A DNA stretch of 64,000 nt. Origin: an uncultured Actinomycetes bacterium (GTDB lineage Bacteria > Actinomycetota > Actinomycetes > Nanopelagicales > Nanopelagicaceae). The position numbers and the translations under genes were made by a program. The notes under the pieces were generated by a model. It had not been told where the DNA came from. It made no database searches and saw only the letters and a program-made list of their open reading frames with translations. Of the stretch, positions 9,192-18,426 are shown piece by piece (positions within the stretch are counted from its first letter, which is position 1; the number at the start of each line of letters is the position of its first letter). The DNA lies in contig CAIYRR010000001.1 in NCBI GenBank assembly GCA_903928745.1, forward strand, positions 22,230-86,229. Direction: 5' to 3'.

Positions 9192-10289
9192 GTGAATATC
9201 CAAACAGGTAAAGGCGACATTCGAGTTGCCATTGTTGGCGTAGGTAACTGCGCCAATTCCCTTGTTCAAGGTGTCGTTTACTACAAAGATGCACCCGAGA
9301 ATCAAGAAATCCCCGGTCTTATGCATGCAGTTGTTGGTAGTTATCACATCAACAATGTGAAATTTGTGGCCGCATTCGATGTTGATGCAAAAAAGGTTGG
9401 TCTAGACCTAGCCGATGCGATTTGGGCAAGTGAAAATAACACCATCAAGTTTGCAGATGTTGCCCAAACAGGTGTGAGCGTTCAACGTGGTGTTACACAT
9501 GATGGTCTTGGAAAGTATTACCGCGAAACCATCACCGAGTCGGATGCTCCTGCTGTAGATGTTGTCCAGGTTCTGAAAGATGAAGCGGTAGATGTTCTGA
9601 TTTGCTACCTACCGGTTGGCTCTGAAGTTGCTGCGAAATTCTATGCTCAATGTGCCATCGATGCAGGGTGTGCTTTCGTTAATGCGCTTCCAGTATTTAT
9701 TGCATCCGATCCTGTATGGGCTGATAAGTTCACAAAAGCCGGTCTTCCAATCGTGGGGGATGACATTAAGAGCCAAGTGGGTGCAACGATTACTCACCGA
9801 ATAATGGCAAAACTCTTTCAAGATCGAGGAGTCCACTTGGATCGCACCTACCAGCTCAACGTAGGTGGAAATATGGACTTTAAGAACATGTTGGAGCGCG
9901 ATCGTTTGGAATCCAAGAAGATTTCAAAGACGAATTCGGTAACCTCTCAATTGGAACATGACTTAGGTGCGCGTAACGTGCACATTGGGCCATCTGATTA
10001 CATTCCTTGGCTCGATGATCGCAAGTGGGCCTACGTTCGTCTAGAAGGCCGTGCCTTTGGCGACGTTCCACTAAATCTTGAATACAAACTAGAAGTATGG
10101 GATTCACCGAACTCTGCTGGCGTGATTATCGATGCGCTTCGTTGCGCGAAAATCGGATTAGACCGAGGTATTGGTGGGCCACTTCTATCGCCAGCCAGTT
10201 ACTTTATGAAAACTCCTCCGGTGCAATACACGGATGAACAAGCTCATGTTCGCACTGAGGAATTTATTGCCGGAACTATCGAAAGATAA
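9192..10289 (+). CDS. ino1: Inositol-3-phosphate synthase
   Basis: [76 protein letters not shown]. Confidence 0.95.
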   Translation: MNIQTGKGDIRVAIVGVGNCANSLVQGVVYYKDAPENQEIPGLMHAVVGSYHINNVKFVAAFDVDAKKVGLDLADAIWASENNTIKFADVAQTGVSVQRGVTHDGLGKYYRETITESDAPAVDVVQVLKDEAVDVLICYLPVGSEVAAKFYAQCAIDAGCAFVNALPVFIASDPVWADKFTKAGLPIVGDDIKSQVGATITHRIMAKLFQDRGVHLDRTYQLNVGGNMDFKNMLERDRLESKKISKTNSVTSQLEHDLGARNVHIGPSDYIPWLDDRKWAYVRLEGRAFGDVPLNLEYKLEVWDSPNSAGVIIDALRCAKIGLDRGIGGPLLSPASYFMKTPPVQYTDEQAHVRTEEFIAGTIER

Positions 10290-10328
10290 ATCTGAAATAT
10301 GAGTTGTAGCCATTAATTTATGGCAAAG

Positions 10329-10361
10329 AAAACTCCCCCCGATTAACTCGGGGGGAGTTTT
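10329..10361 (+). terminator. Rho-independent terminator after ino1
   Basis: AAAACTCCCCCCGA-TTAAC-TCGGGGGGAGTTTTTCTT stem-loop with T-run. Confidence 0.92.
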
Positions 10362-10387
10362 TCTTCACCCTCACGGAGAGTAGAGGG

Positions 10388-10969
10388 CTAGATCGTCGCG
10401 TCTTCTGGAGTGCGACGAAGATGAACCCACCCTGCCATGGAAAGTATGAGCAATAGGAGTCCGCCTAGAAGTGAAACTCCTGCAGAGATTCGTGCAATCT
10501 GTCCGATCTCCCAAAATGCATAAGCAGTCAAGAGAGTTCCACGAAGTGTTGTTCCCTTAAATACAGTATCCAAAGTTGCGAGTGCTGATGCAGCAGCTTT
10601 TTGAAGCGCTGGATCATTTGGAGCAGCAGCTGCAGCACCTGAAGCAGTACGGCTAGCAGTAGAAGCATCTGCGTAAGTTGCCATGCGTGAAAGATGGAAA
10701 CCTAGGTAGTGATCTGCATACATTTGTGCTTGCTTACCAGTGGTCATCAACTTGCCACCATTGTCTTTGAAGAAAGCTGTTGTTGATGCATCTTCATCTG
10801 AGTTACCTGTTGCTGCTGGAATAGTGATCTTCTGTGCTACCAATTGTCCCGAGACAGCACTATCTGAAAAGCTATAGCCCCAGTTCATGAGACCTGCTGC
10901 AACAAAAAGAAAAAGACTTAAACCAAATCCGACTAACGTGACGATACCGTCAAAAGTACGACGTTTCAT
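10388..10969 (-). CDS. Actinobacterial two-TM membrane protein of unknown function
   Basis: N-terminal TM, about 115 aa soluble segment, C-terminal TM (ISAGVSLLGGLLLLILSMAGWV). Confidence 0.6.
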   Translation of the reverse strand: MKRRTFDGIVTLVGFGLSLFLFVAAGLMNWGYSFSDSAVSGQLVAQKITIPAATGNSDEDASTTAFFKDNGGKLMTTGKQAQMYADHYLGFHLSRMATYADASTASRTASGAAAAAPNDPALQKAAASALATLDTVFKGTTLRGTLLTAYAFWEIGQIARISAGVSLLGGLLLLILSMAGWVHLRRTPEDATI

Positions 10970-11126
10970 TGTTTTCTCTCCTTTTAGTATTCATCAATGT
11001 ATGAACATGCACATTGAACACTCATCGTTAGAGAGTAGAAGGAGAACTCGTGAGTGTTAGCCCCTGCAAAATTGTGATTTAGGTTAAGAAGTTGCCTGGC
11101 TCACTTGAAGGTTTCTTGCGGTTTTT

Positions 11127-11444
11127 TTATAGGTGACGAGCACAAAGAGATTGGCCGTCGGGTCCAACCTCATAGTGCTGGCAGGAAACACCTAGTCGGT
11201 CAAAGGCTTTATCGCCATAGTGCGTGCGGTAGGCGAGTGCCAATAGCACGCGAAGATTTGTATCGCCATCAGCACGAATGCCAAATGCTTTTGCGGTTCG
11301 GCTCACAGTATTTTCTACTACTTTTTCCGTGTGCGCAGTCTCTCGTGCAATGGATGAATTTGATTTTCCTTCGCAGAGCAAATCCATAACGAGGCGTTCA
11401 AATGGCGTGAGATCTCTTGTAGCGATGGTGATATCAATTGCCAT
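11127..11444 (-). CDS. Single-domain LuxR-type HTH regulator
   Basis: LTPFERLVMDLLCEGKSNSSIARETAHTEKVVENTVSRTAKAFGI matches the LuxR HTH pattern; no receiver domain. Confidence 0.75.
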   Translation of the reverse strand: MAIDITIATRDLTPFERLVMDLLCEGKSNSSIARETAHTEKVVENTVSRTAKAFGIRADGDTNLRVLLALAYRTHYGDKAFDRLGVSCQHYEVGPDGQSLCARHL

Positions 11445-11529
11445 GATGCGCGGGGGCCTCTCCCAAACTTTTGAGTATTAACTCTCTTGACACTCGTACT
11501 TTAGTGGTGCTCACCCATAAGATTGCCAA

Positions 11530-12282
11530 ATGGATGAAGTATTGGCAAGAGTTGACGGGCCTGTGTTGGTTCTCACAATCAATAGACCAGCCAAAATGAA
11601 CGCGATCACCCGAGGGATGTATGCGGGGTTATCCCAACATCTGAGCGAAGCCGCCCAAAATTTCGCAATTCGGGCAGTGGTAATCCAGGGCGCTGGCGAG
11701 CATTTCACAGCCGGAAATGACATCTATGACTTCATTGAGGAGCCACCCACGGGCCCAGATTCCCCAGTGAGTCGATTCTTGGAGGTTATTCACAACTTTC
11801 CTAAGCCTTTAATTGCCGCGGTACAAGGAAATGCAGTGGGAATTGGCACAACGATGCTCTTTCACTGCGAAATCGTTTTTGCCACAGAGAGTGCAAATTT
11901 CTCCATGCCTTTTGTCTCCTTGGGCCTCGTGCCAGAAGCTGGATCAAGTTACATTTTCCCCGCACTGGCTGGGTATCAAGAAGCTGCGCGGATATTTCTA
12001 ACAGGAGATAGCTTCAGCGCGAAAGATGCAAAAGGATACGGATTAGTAAGTTTCATCAGTGATGACGCGCAAGAGCAAGCACTTGCAATGGCGCATCGAA
12101 TAGCAGAGCAACCACCTACCTCAGTGATTAATACGAAGGCACTTCTCAAAGCGCGTTCTCATGACGCAATCACAGCGGTCATGAAAGTTGAAGGTGAATT
12201 GTTTATGCTGGCTTTGCAATCTGATGAGGCCATGACGGCCTTTATGAAATTCACTTCCAAGAAAGACAAAGGGGCTAAGTAA
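11530..12282 (+). CDS. Enoyl-CoA hydratase/isomerase family protein
   Basis: VLTINRPAKMNAITRGMY, AGEHFTAGNDIYDF, AVQGNAVGIGTTMLFHCEIVFA, VPEAGSS. Confidence 0.9.
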   Translation: MDEVLARVDGPVLVLTINRPAKMNAITRGMYAGLSQHLSEAAQNFAIRAVVIQGAGEHFTAGNDIYDFIEEPPTGPDSPVSRFLEVIHNFPKPLIAAVQGNAVGIGTTMLFHCEIVFATESANFSMPFVSLGLVPEAGSSYIFPALAGYQEAARIFLTGDSFSAKDAKGYGLVSFISDDAQEQALAMAHRIAEQPPTSVINTKALLKARSHDAITAVMKVEGELFMLALQSDEAMTAFMKFTSKKDKGAK

Positions 12283-13112
12283 TGAGTCTGCAAGGAAAGC
12301 GAATATTCATCACTGGAGGCTCACGAGGCATTGGGCTGGCAATCGCTTTGAAGGCAGCAGCTGATGGCGCATCAATTGCCATTGCTGCGAAGACTACTGA
12401 GGCTAATCCGAAATTACCCGGAACCATTTTTACTGCAGCCAAGGAAATTGAAGAAGCCGGAGGCATTGCTCTTCCTATTCAATGCGATCTTCGCGATGAG
12501 AATCAAATCGCCGATGCAGTGGCGCGCGCGGCGCAGGAATTCGGCGGGATAGATATTTTGATTAATAATGCAAGCGCAATTAATCTCACAAGAACTGAGG
12601 AAACACCTGCCAAGCGTTTTGATCTTATGTTTGATGTAAATGTTCGCGGAACTTTCTTGACTTCACAAGCAGCAATTCCATTTCTTCGGGAGTCCGCAAA
12701 GGCAGGAAGAAACCCGCATATTTTGACTCTTTCTCCGCCTCTATCGATGAAGCCTAAATGGTTCAAGAATCATGTTGCTTACACAATGGCGAAATATGGA
12801 ATGAGCATGTGTGTTCTCGGGATGTCCGAGGAATTTCGACGCGATGCAATAGCAGTGAATGCTCTCTGGCCTCGGACTGCAATTGATACTGCTGCATTAG
12901 CGATGATTCCTGGTGTTGATACCGCCGCTTGCCGAACTCCTGAAATCTTGGCTGATGCTGCGTATGCAATATTTCACCGAGACTCAAAAGAATGTACAGG
13001 TAATTTCTTTGTGGATGATGAAGTTTTAGCCAGCGAGGGAATTACAGATTTAGAGAAGTATTCCGTTGTTCCAGGAACTAAAGACTTTCTTGTCGACTTC
13101 TTTCTCGACTAA
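12282..13112 (+). CDS. SDR family oxidoreductase (HSDL2-like)
   Basis: FITGGSRGIGLAIALKAAADGASIAIAAKTTEANPKLPGTIFTAAKEIEEAGG; INNASAI; YTMAKYGMS. Confidence 0.88.
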   Translation: MSLQGKRIFITGGSRGIGLAIALKAAADGASIAIAAKTTEANPKLPGTIFTAAKEIEEAGGIALPIQCDLRDENQIADAVARAAQEFGGIDILINNASAINLTRTEETPAKRFDLMFDVNVRGTFLTSQAAIPFLRESAKAGRNPHILTLSPPLSMKPKWFKNHVAYTMAKYGMSMCVLGMSEEFRRDAIAVNALWPRTAIDTAALAMIPGVDTAACRTPEILADAAYAIFHRDSKECTGNFFVDDEVLASEGITDLEKYSVVPGTKDFLVDFFLD

Positions 13113-13144
13113 GATTTCTTGCGAAGCACTTCTAAGGGGAATGA

Positions 13145-14623
13145 ATGTCTAACCAATCCGTAAACCCACGTACCGGAGAGAAATTCGGTCCCATATTCAT
13201 TTCTACCTCCTTGGCGGCCATTGACGAGACGATTTCTCTTTCCGTACTCGCTTTTGAATCTTGGTCACGAACAAAACCTTCTGAGCGTGCACGCATACTC
13301 AGTGCCATGGCAGATGCGTTAGATGAGCACACTGAATCACTCGTTGACATCGCAGATGAAGAGACGGGACTCGGAAGAGTTCGCCTGACGGGAGAGGTTG
13401 CTCGTACTACTTTTCAAATTCGTGCATTTGCCAAAGCGCTATCGGTAAACCTTTTCGTGGAAGAGGAAATTGATGAAGTCCAAGATGGCGCGCCACCCCA
13501 AGGCCATCCGCGGTTTATCCGCACGTTGCGAGGGATCGGTCCTGTCGCCATTTTTGGTGCGAGTAATTTTCCCTTTGCATTTAGCACCTTTGGAGGCGAT
13601 ACGGCATCTGCCTTAGCGGCAGGTTGTTCGGTGGTCATCAAGGCGCATCCTGCTCATCCTCAGACCGCCCAACTTACTTTTGATATCGCGTCGCGCGCAT
13701 TGGCTGGCGCCGGAGCGCCGGCAGGGTTGGTCGCACTGGCACATGGCTACGAATGTGGCACTTTAATGATTACCGACCCAAGAATCAGCGCTGGCGCATT
13801 TACCGGGTCTAGGACAGGTGGGCGCGCGCTCTTTGATTTGGCCCAATCTCGCGAGTACCCAATTCCTTTCTATGGCGAATTGGGAAGTATAAATCCAGTG
13901 GTCGCACTGGCTGGCGCCCTCGATGATCCAAAAGCCTTTGTCACTTCGTATCTCGATTCATTGCTCATGGGTAACGGGCAATTTTGTACCAACCCAAGTG
14001 TTCTATTTACCCCTGAAAGCGTTTCACTTGTTGCTGAAATTCAAGAGCAAATTGCAACAAGAGACCTAGCGCCATTTCTCAGCGAAGCCACTAAGAAACT
14101 TCATGATGCCAACCGTGCCCAGCTCATACATTCGATTGAGGCCATTTCTTGTGAAGGCAAGACGGTTGATAATCCTGGTTTCTATTCCACACCACTTGTT
14201 TTGGTTGTGAAGGCAAGTGACATTAACGAACAAATATCTGACATTGCGGAGGAATGTTTTGGCCCTACTGGAGTTGTCATTACTTACACGAGTATTGAAC
14301 AAGTAATTGCGCTGTTGAGGCAGATGGAAGGCGCACTCGCCGGTTGTCTCTTTGCTTCAGAGACAGATGTAGCTGCGCCTCGAATTCTTGATGCCCTAGC
14401 GAGTATGTGCGGACGTGTTGCCTTTAACGCGTGGCCAACGGGCGTAGCTGTAACGTACGGCCAACATCATGGTGGTCCATATCCTGCATCGACTTCTTCT
14501 TTACACACTTCCGTCGGCACTTATGCGATTACTCGTTTCCTTCGTCCGGTCACTTTCCAAGGCTTGCCAATAGAATTATATGAAACAATGAACGCATCAC
14601 TTTTGAAGGGAATTAGGGAATGA
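13145..14623 (+). CDS. NADP-dependent aldehyde dehydrogenase, alpha-ketoglutarate-semialdehyde-dehydrogenase-like
   Basis: FGASNFPFAFSTFGGDTASALAAGCSVVIKAHPAHP; FTGSRTGGRALFDLA; GELGSINPVV; GNGQFCTNPSV. Confidence 0.85.
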   Translation: MSNQSVNPRTGEKFGPIFISTSLAAIDETISLSVLAFESWSRTKPSERARILSAMADALDEHTESLVDIADEETGLGRVRLTGEVARTTFQIRAFAKALSVNLFVEEEIDEVQDGAPPQGHPRFIRTLRGIGPVAIFGASNFPFAFSTFGGDTASALAAGCSVVIKAHPAHPQTAQLTFDIASRALAGAGAPAGLVALAHGYECGTLMITDPRISAGAFTGSRTGGRALFDLAQSREYPIPFYGELGSINPVVALAGALDDPKAFVTSYLDSLLMGNGQFCTNPSVLFTPESVSLVAEIQEQIATRDLAPFLSEATKKLHDANRAQLIHSIEAISCEGKTVDNPGFYSTPLVLVVKASDINEQISDIAEECFGPTGVVITYTSIEQVIALLRQMEGALAGCLFASETDVAAPRILDALASMCGRVAFNAWPTGVAVTYGQHHGGPYPASTSSLHTSVGTYAITRFLRPVTFQGLPIELYETMNASLLKGIRE

Positions 14624-15465
14624 AACTTGCTCGCCTAGGGGAGTTCGGCAAAGAGAGGGCCGCGGTCGTCCTGAATGAATCCGAGGCAGTATTTGTTGAT
14701 GATCTTGTCGGGGATTGGGATCGCCTAGGACTTGAATCTGGGGCGATGGAAAGAATTCAACAGACCGATCTTTCAGCGCGACACCGGGTTAAATTATCGG
14801 ATTTTCGCCTAGGATCACCGGTCGCACGCCCTACGAAAGTCATTTGTGTAGGCCTTAATTATGCCCAGCATGCAATCGAGACTGGCGCAACGTTGCCCCC
14901 TGAACCTGTGATCTTTATGAAAGCGCCAGATACTGTCGTCGGTGGCTTTGATGACATTGTCGTTCCCCCTGGTTCGACAAAGACAGATTACGAAGTAGAA
15001 ATCTGTGTTGTCATTGGGAAGAGGGCCCTTTATTTGGATTCCCCAGCGGATGCTCGTGAGCACATTTTGGGGTACACAATTTCGCAAGATATTTCTGAAC
15101 GCCACTGGCAGGTAGAGCGAAGCGGTCAATGGGTCAAGGGAAAGTCTTTCCCTACTTTTAATCCGATGGGTCCGTGGATTGTAACCGCAGACTCTCTTGA
15201 TCCGACCGATCTTCATATCTGGTGCAATGTTGATGGAGAGCAACGTCAAGATTCTCGTACGAGCGATTTAGTTTTTGGGATTGATCATTGTGTCTGGTAC
15301 ATCAGTCAATTTATGGAACTCAAGGCGGGAGATGTTATAAATACAGGAACTCCTCAAGGAGTAGGTATGGGTTTCAAGCCTGAGAAGTACATTCATGGCG
15401 GGGAAATTGTTGAAACAGGAATTGAAGGAATCGGCACCATTAGATCGAAAGTTGTGAACGCCTAA
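14620..15465 (+). CDS. Fumarylacetoacetate hydrolase family protein
   Basis: VICVGLNYAQHAIETG, PPEPVIFMKAPDTVVG, TDYEVEICVVIGKRA, GYTISQDISERHWQ, TGTPQGVGMG. Confidence 0.92.
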   Translation: MKLARLGEFGKERAAVVLNESEAVFVDDLVGDWDRLGLESGAMERIQQTDLSARHRVKLSDFRLGSPVARPTKVICVGLNYAQHAIETGATLPPEPVIFMKAPDTVVGGFDDIVVPPGSTKTDYEVEICVVIGKRALYLDSPADAREHILGYTISQDISERHWQVERSGQWVKGKSFPTFNPMGPWIVTADSLDPTDLHIWCNVDGEQRQDSRTSDLVFGIDHCVWYISQFMELKAGDVINTGTPQGVGMGFKPEKYIHGGEIVETGIEGIGTIRSKVVNA

Positions 15466-15501
15466 TAGGGTTTGCTGAGAGTCTCATATCGGTTTTCGTG
15501 C

Positions 15502-16482
15502 TCAAAGTTCTGAAAATATTTGAGCGATTGATGGTGCGTCTTCTGATTCGAGAATTCCAAGACAAGTGTTTCGCAGGTTTTCTTGAGCCTCCAGTGACAA
15601 ATATGAAACAGTAGAGACGCCATCTACTCGCGCTAATGCGATTGCCGCCACGTGCCAACTTAGGTTGGGGGAGGGTGCGCGAAATGCATCCTGATACTGA
15701 GTTAAGAATGCCGATGCGCAATGAGCCAATTTCGATTGAATGGCAGGGCTTTGTGCATTTTCAAATTTGACCAACAAATGTCCCAAGAGGAATGCTAGAT
15801 CGAAAACTGGATTTCCAGCATGGGCGACTTCAAAATCCAAAATGATTGGTTCGTGCGATGAGGTAACCAGGATGTTCTTTGGTGAAAAATCTCCATGGAC
15901 TAGGCATGATTTGTCACTTTCAAGTTCAAGTATGAGCGCCTCAATCCGATGCACTATAACTGCGTGTTCGTTTGCGATTGCTCGATAAAAAGGAGTAATC
16001 CGCAACTGTTCAAAAAGTAAGTCCTCCTCGAAATCATTGAGGACGCCCAATGAATTTGCAGTGTGTTTATGCCATAAACCTAGAATCCGACCGAGTTCCC
16101 CGGCGACTTTTGGATTGATAGCACCCCTAAGAAGATCTTCTTTCCAGTTCGTGACATCTCTAGAAGCGCGCTGGAGAACGAGAGTGAAATGTTCAGGGTC
16201 AGAATCGATTAATTTGGGTACGTTGTTCGGTGTGATGTTTCGAAACACTTGTAGTGCGTCCGCTTCAACAATTGCGCGACGCTGGTCGGCTTTCCAGATG
16301 CTTGCAACTTTCAATTCGGGGAGCGCTTGTTTAAGAACTAGATCTACACCGTCGGCTTCCAGGCCAAGAACGACGTTGGAGATTCCGCCCGTGAGGACTT
16401 CGACGAGAATGACGGCGGAGGCAGGGAATATGCCTCGAGACTTTACGTATTCGATAACGCTTTTTTCGTCGAGTAAATCCAC
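15502..16482 (-). CDS. Aminoglycoside/choline/methylthioribose phosphotransferase-like kinase (APH fold)
   Basis: CLVHGDFSPKNILV and ILDFEVAHAGNPVFDLAFLLGHLL motifs; VLTGGISNVVLGLE loop. Confidence 0.8.
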   Translation of the reverse strand: MDLLDEKSVIEYVKSRGIFPASAVILVEVLTGGISNVVLGLEADGVDLVLKQALPELKVASIWKADQRRAIVEADALQVFRNITPNNVPKLIDSDPEHFTLVLQRASRDVTNWKEDLLRGAINPKVAGELGRILGLWHKHTANSLGVLNDFEEDLLFEQLRITPFYRAIANEHAVIVHRIEALILELESDKSCLVHGDFSPKNILVTSSHEPIILDFEVAHAGNPVFDLAFLLGHLLVKFENAQSPAIQSKLAHCASAFLTQYQDAFRAPSPNLSWHVAAIALARVDGVSTVSYLSLEAQENLRNTCLGILESEDAPSIAQIFSEL

Positions 16483-16491
16483 CTGCCTAGA

Positions 16492-17178
16492 TTAAGGCAG
16501 ATATGTGACCGAGTGTGCGTTATCCACGAGAATGCTCTGACCGGAAATTGCGGTATTTAATTCACTGCCAAGCAGGTACACGCTGTTGGCAACATCATTT
16601 GGTGTGACAAGTTTGCCGATTGGCGTACATCCGAGGAGGTGGTCTACTTGATCAACCGCCAAAGCGTTTTGCGTCTTAGAGGTATCGACAATTCCTGGAA
16701 GAATTCCATTTACCAAAATGCCGTGTGATTTGCCCAGGTCGACAGCTAATGAGCGAACAAGTCCACCTACAGCTGCCTTTGAAATCGTGTAGGCAAGTTT
16801 TTCCTTATGTGAAAATACTTGCGCAAGGGAACTGATAATCACGATGTGTCCGTTTCGAGCAATTGCGTGCTCGCGGAGAAGAAACTTAGTTTTCTTTACG
16901 ATGAAACCCACGTTTGTTTCAAAAAGTGTGGTCAAAGCTTCATCACTTGTCGTTTGAATCGTCCCGTTCATATCAGTGCCTTGGGCAAAAACCACCGTAT
17001 TGAAATTGGCGCCTTCGAAAGGAGATTCGCTTTCAAAAGGAAGGACGATTTCGTTGGGCAATCCAGATTCGACGCGTACAACCGGGAAGACTTCCCATCC
17101 GTGGTTAATAAAGGTGCTGGAAATTGCCCCACCCAAGGCTCCGGTAGCCCCAAAAAGTAAAACTCGTTTATGTCCCAT
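16492..17178 (-). CDS. SDR family oxidoreductase
   Basis: LLFGATGALGGAISSTFI; IVIISSLAQVFSHKEKLAYTISKAAVGGLVRSLA; start at MGHKRVL. Confidence 0.85.
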   Translation of the reverse strand: MGHKRVLLFGATGALGGAISSTFINHGWEVFPVVRVESGLPNEIVLPFESESPFEGANFNTVVFAQGTDMNGTIQTTSDEALTTLFETNVGFIVKKTKFLLREHAIARNGHIVIISSLAQVFSHKEKLAYTISKAAVGGLVRSLAVDLGKSHGILVNGILPGIVDTSKTQNALAVDQVDHLLGCTPIGKLVTPNDVANSVYLLGSELNTAISGQSILVDNAHSVTYLP

Positions 17179-17403
17179 GACCATCATTTCCGTATCGCTT
17201 CGAACTCCCTAGAGCGTTAAGTTGAAACTCAAACGCACAAGACAAGGTTCCCATACGAGCACTTCAATATAAATGGAATTGAGCAATGGCACCCCTCACA
17301 CATTGATTGCGAATTGTGAATTTTGGGTGCTTTCTTTGCAACTGACTTGCAGATTCTCATAATTGACTTCAAAGAAATTGAAAGTTTTGCTAGGGTTCAC
17401 GCA

Positions 17404-17515
17404 GGTTATGAGCATCAGCGTTAAGCCTCAGCTAGCTGATCAGCAACCCTCCATCGCGGTGGGGTGCTCTGAGTGAAGACCCGGTCGGGCGCACGGTGCC
17501 CCGACAAGCGCAGAT
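17404..17515 (+). ncRNA. SAM riboswitch, SAM-IV-like (SAM-I/IV superfamily)
   Basis: GGTTATGAGCATCAGCGTTAAGCCTCAGCTAGCTGATCAGCAACCCTCCATCGCGGTGGGGTGCTCTGAGTGAAGACC...ACAAGCGCAGA closely follows the remembered SAM-IV consensus (GGCAACCCTCC..CGCGGTGGGGTGC..GGGTGA.GACC..AAGCGC). Confidence 0.85.
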
Positions 17516-17547
17516 CTCCTTACGAGATTATGAAAGGTATTTCTACT

Positions 17548-18393
17548 ATGACGAAATTAACAAGAATCGCACCTGTTGCGGTGCTCGCTCTTGCTTTTGC
17601 GGCACTCACTGGCACTTACACAAGTGCATCGGCGGCAAGCACGTGCGCTCCATCTAGCCTGAAGACAGTCACTGCAAATACGTTGACCATAGCCACAGGT
17701 GAACCTGCTTATCCACCATATGTTATCGATGACAAGCCAGAGTCGGGCAAAGGATTTGAAGCCGCAGTTGCATATGCAGTTGCGAAGAAACTCGGATACA
17801 CGAATGCGCAAGTAAAGTGGATTCGTACTTCATTTGATTCTGCAATTGCTCCTGGACCAAAGAAATTTGATTTCAATATCCAGCAATACTCGATTAGTGC
17901 CGATCGTGCGAAGGTTGTTGATTTCTCGACTTACTATTACAAATCCAATCAAGCCATTGTTACCTTCAAGGGGAGCAAGCTAGATGGAGTAAAGAGCATT
18001 GCAGCTGTTAAGGCCTCAAAAGCCAAAATCGGTGCAGCCGTTTCATCAACTTCCCTTGATGCTGTATCAAAGCGACTCGGAGTGAAACCACAGGTATTTA
18101 ACGATAACGCTGCTGCAGTAACTGCTTTGAAGAATAAGCAGATTGATGGTCTTGTCGTTGATCTTCCAACAGCTTTCTATCTATCGGCAGCAGAGATTCC
18201 TAACGGAGTAATTGCTGGACAATTTGTAAACGTTGATAAGGCTGATCAAGGTGCGGGCCTCTTGCTTGCCAAGAAGAGCCCTATCACTGCATGTGTCACA
18301 AAAGCTCTAGAAGCAGTACGCGCGAGTGGGGAATTAGCGACAATAACCACAAAGTGGCTCACGACTGCTGCGGGTGCACCACTGCTTAAGTAG
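17548..18393 (+). CDS. Polar amino-acid ABC transporter substrate-binding protein
   Basis: Signal peptide MTKLTRIAPVAVLALAFAALTG; GFEAAVAYAVAKKLGY; DFNIQQYSISADRAKVVDFSTYYYKSNQAIV; start placed downstream of the riboswitch. Confidence 0.9.
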   Translation: MTKLTRIAPVAVLALAFAALTGTYTSASAASTCAPSSLKTVTANTLTIATGEPAYPPYVIDDKPESGKGFEAAVAYAVAKKLGYTNAQVKWIRTSFDSAIAPGPKKFDFNIQQYSISADRAKVVDFSTYYYKSNQAIVTFKGSKLDGVKSIAAVKASKAKIGAAVSSTSLDAVSKRLGVKPQVFNDNAAAVTALKNKQIDGLVVDLPTAFYLSAAEIPNGVIAGQFVNVDKADQGAGLLLAKKSPITACVTKALEAVRASGELATITTKWLTTAAGAPLLK

Positions 18394-18426
18394 TTCTCAA
18401 GCAATCGAACTCACTAAACTAGCTAT

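Noticed and set aside
14815-15249. 144-aa ORF antisense to the FAH gene
   Set aside because: Shadow ORF of a well-conserved coding region.
17473-17547. N-terminal extension of the substrate-binding protein ORF (MKTRSGARCPDKRRSPYEI...)
   Set aside because: Overlaps the SAM riboswitch; a signal peptide starts at 17548 with AAAGG upstream.
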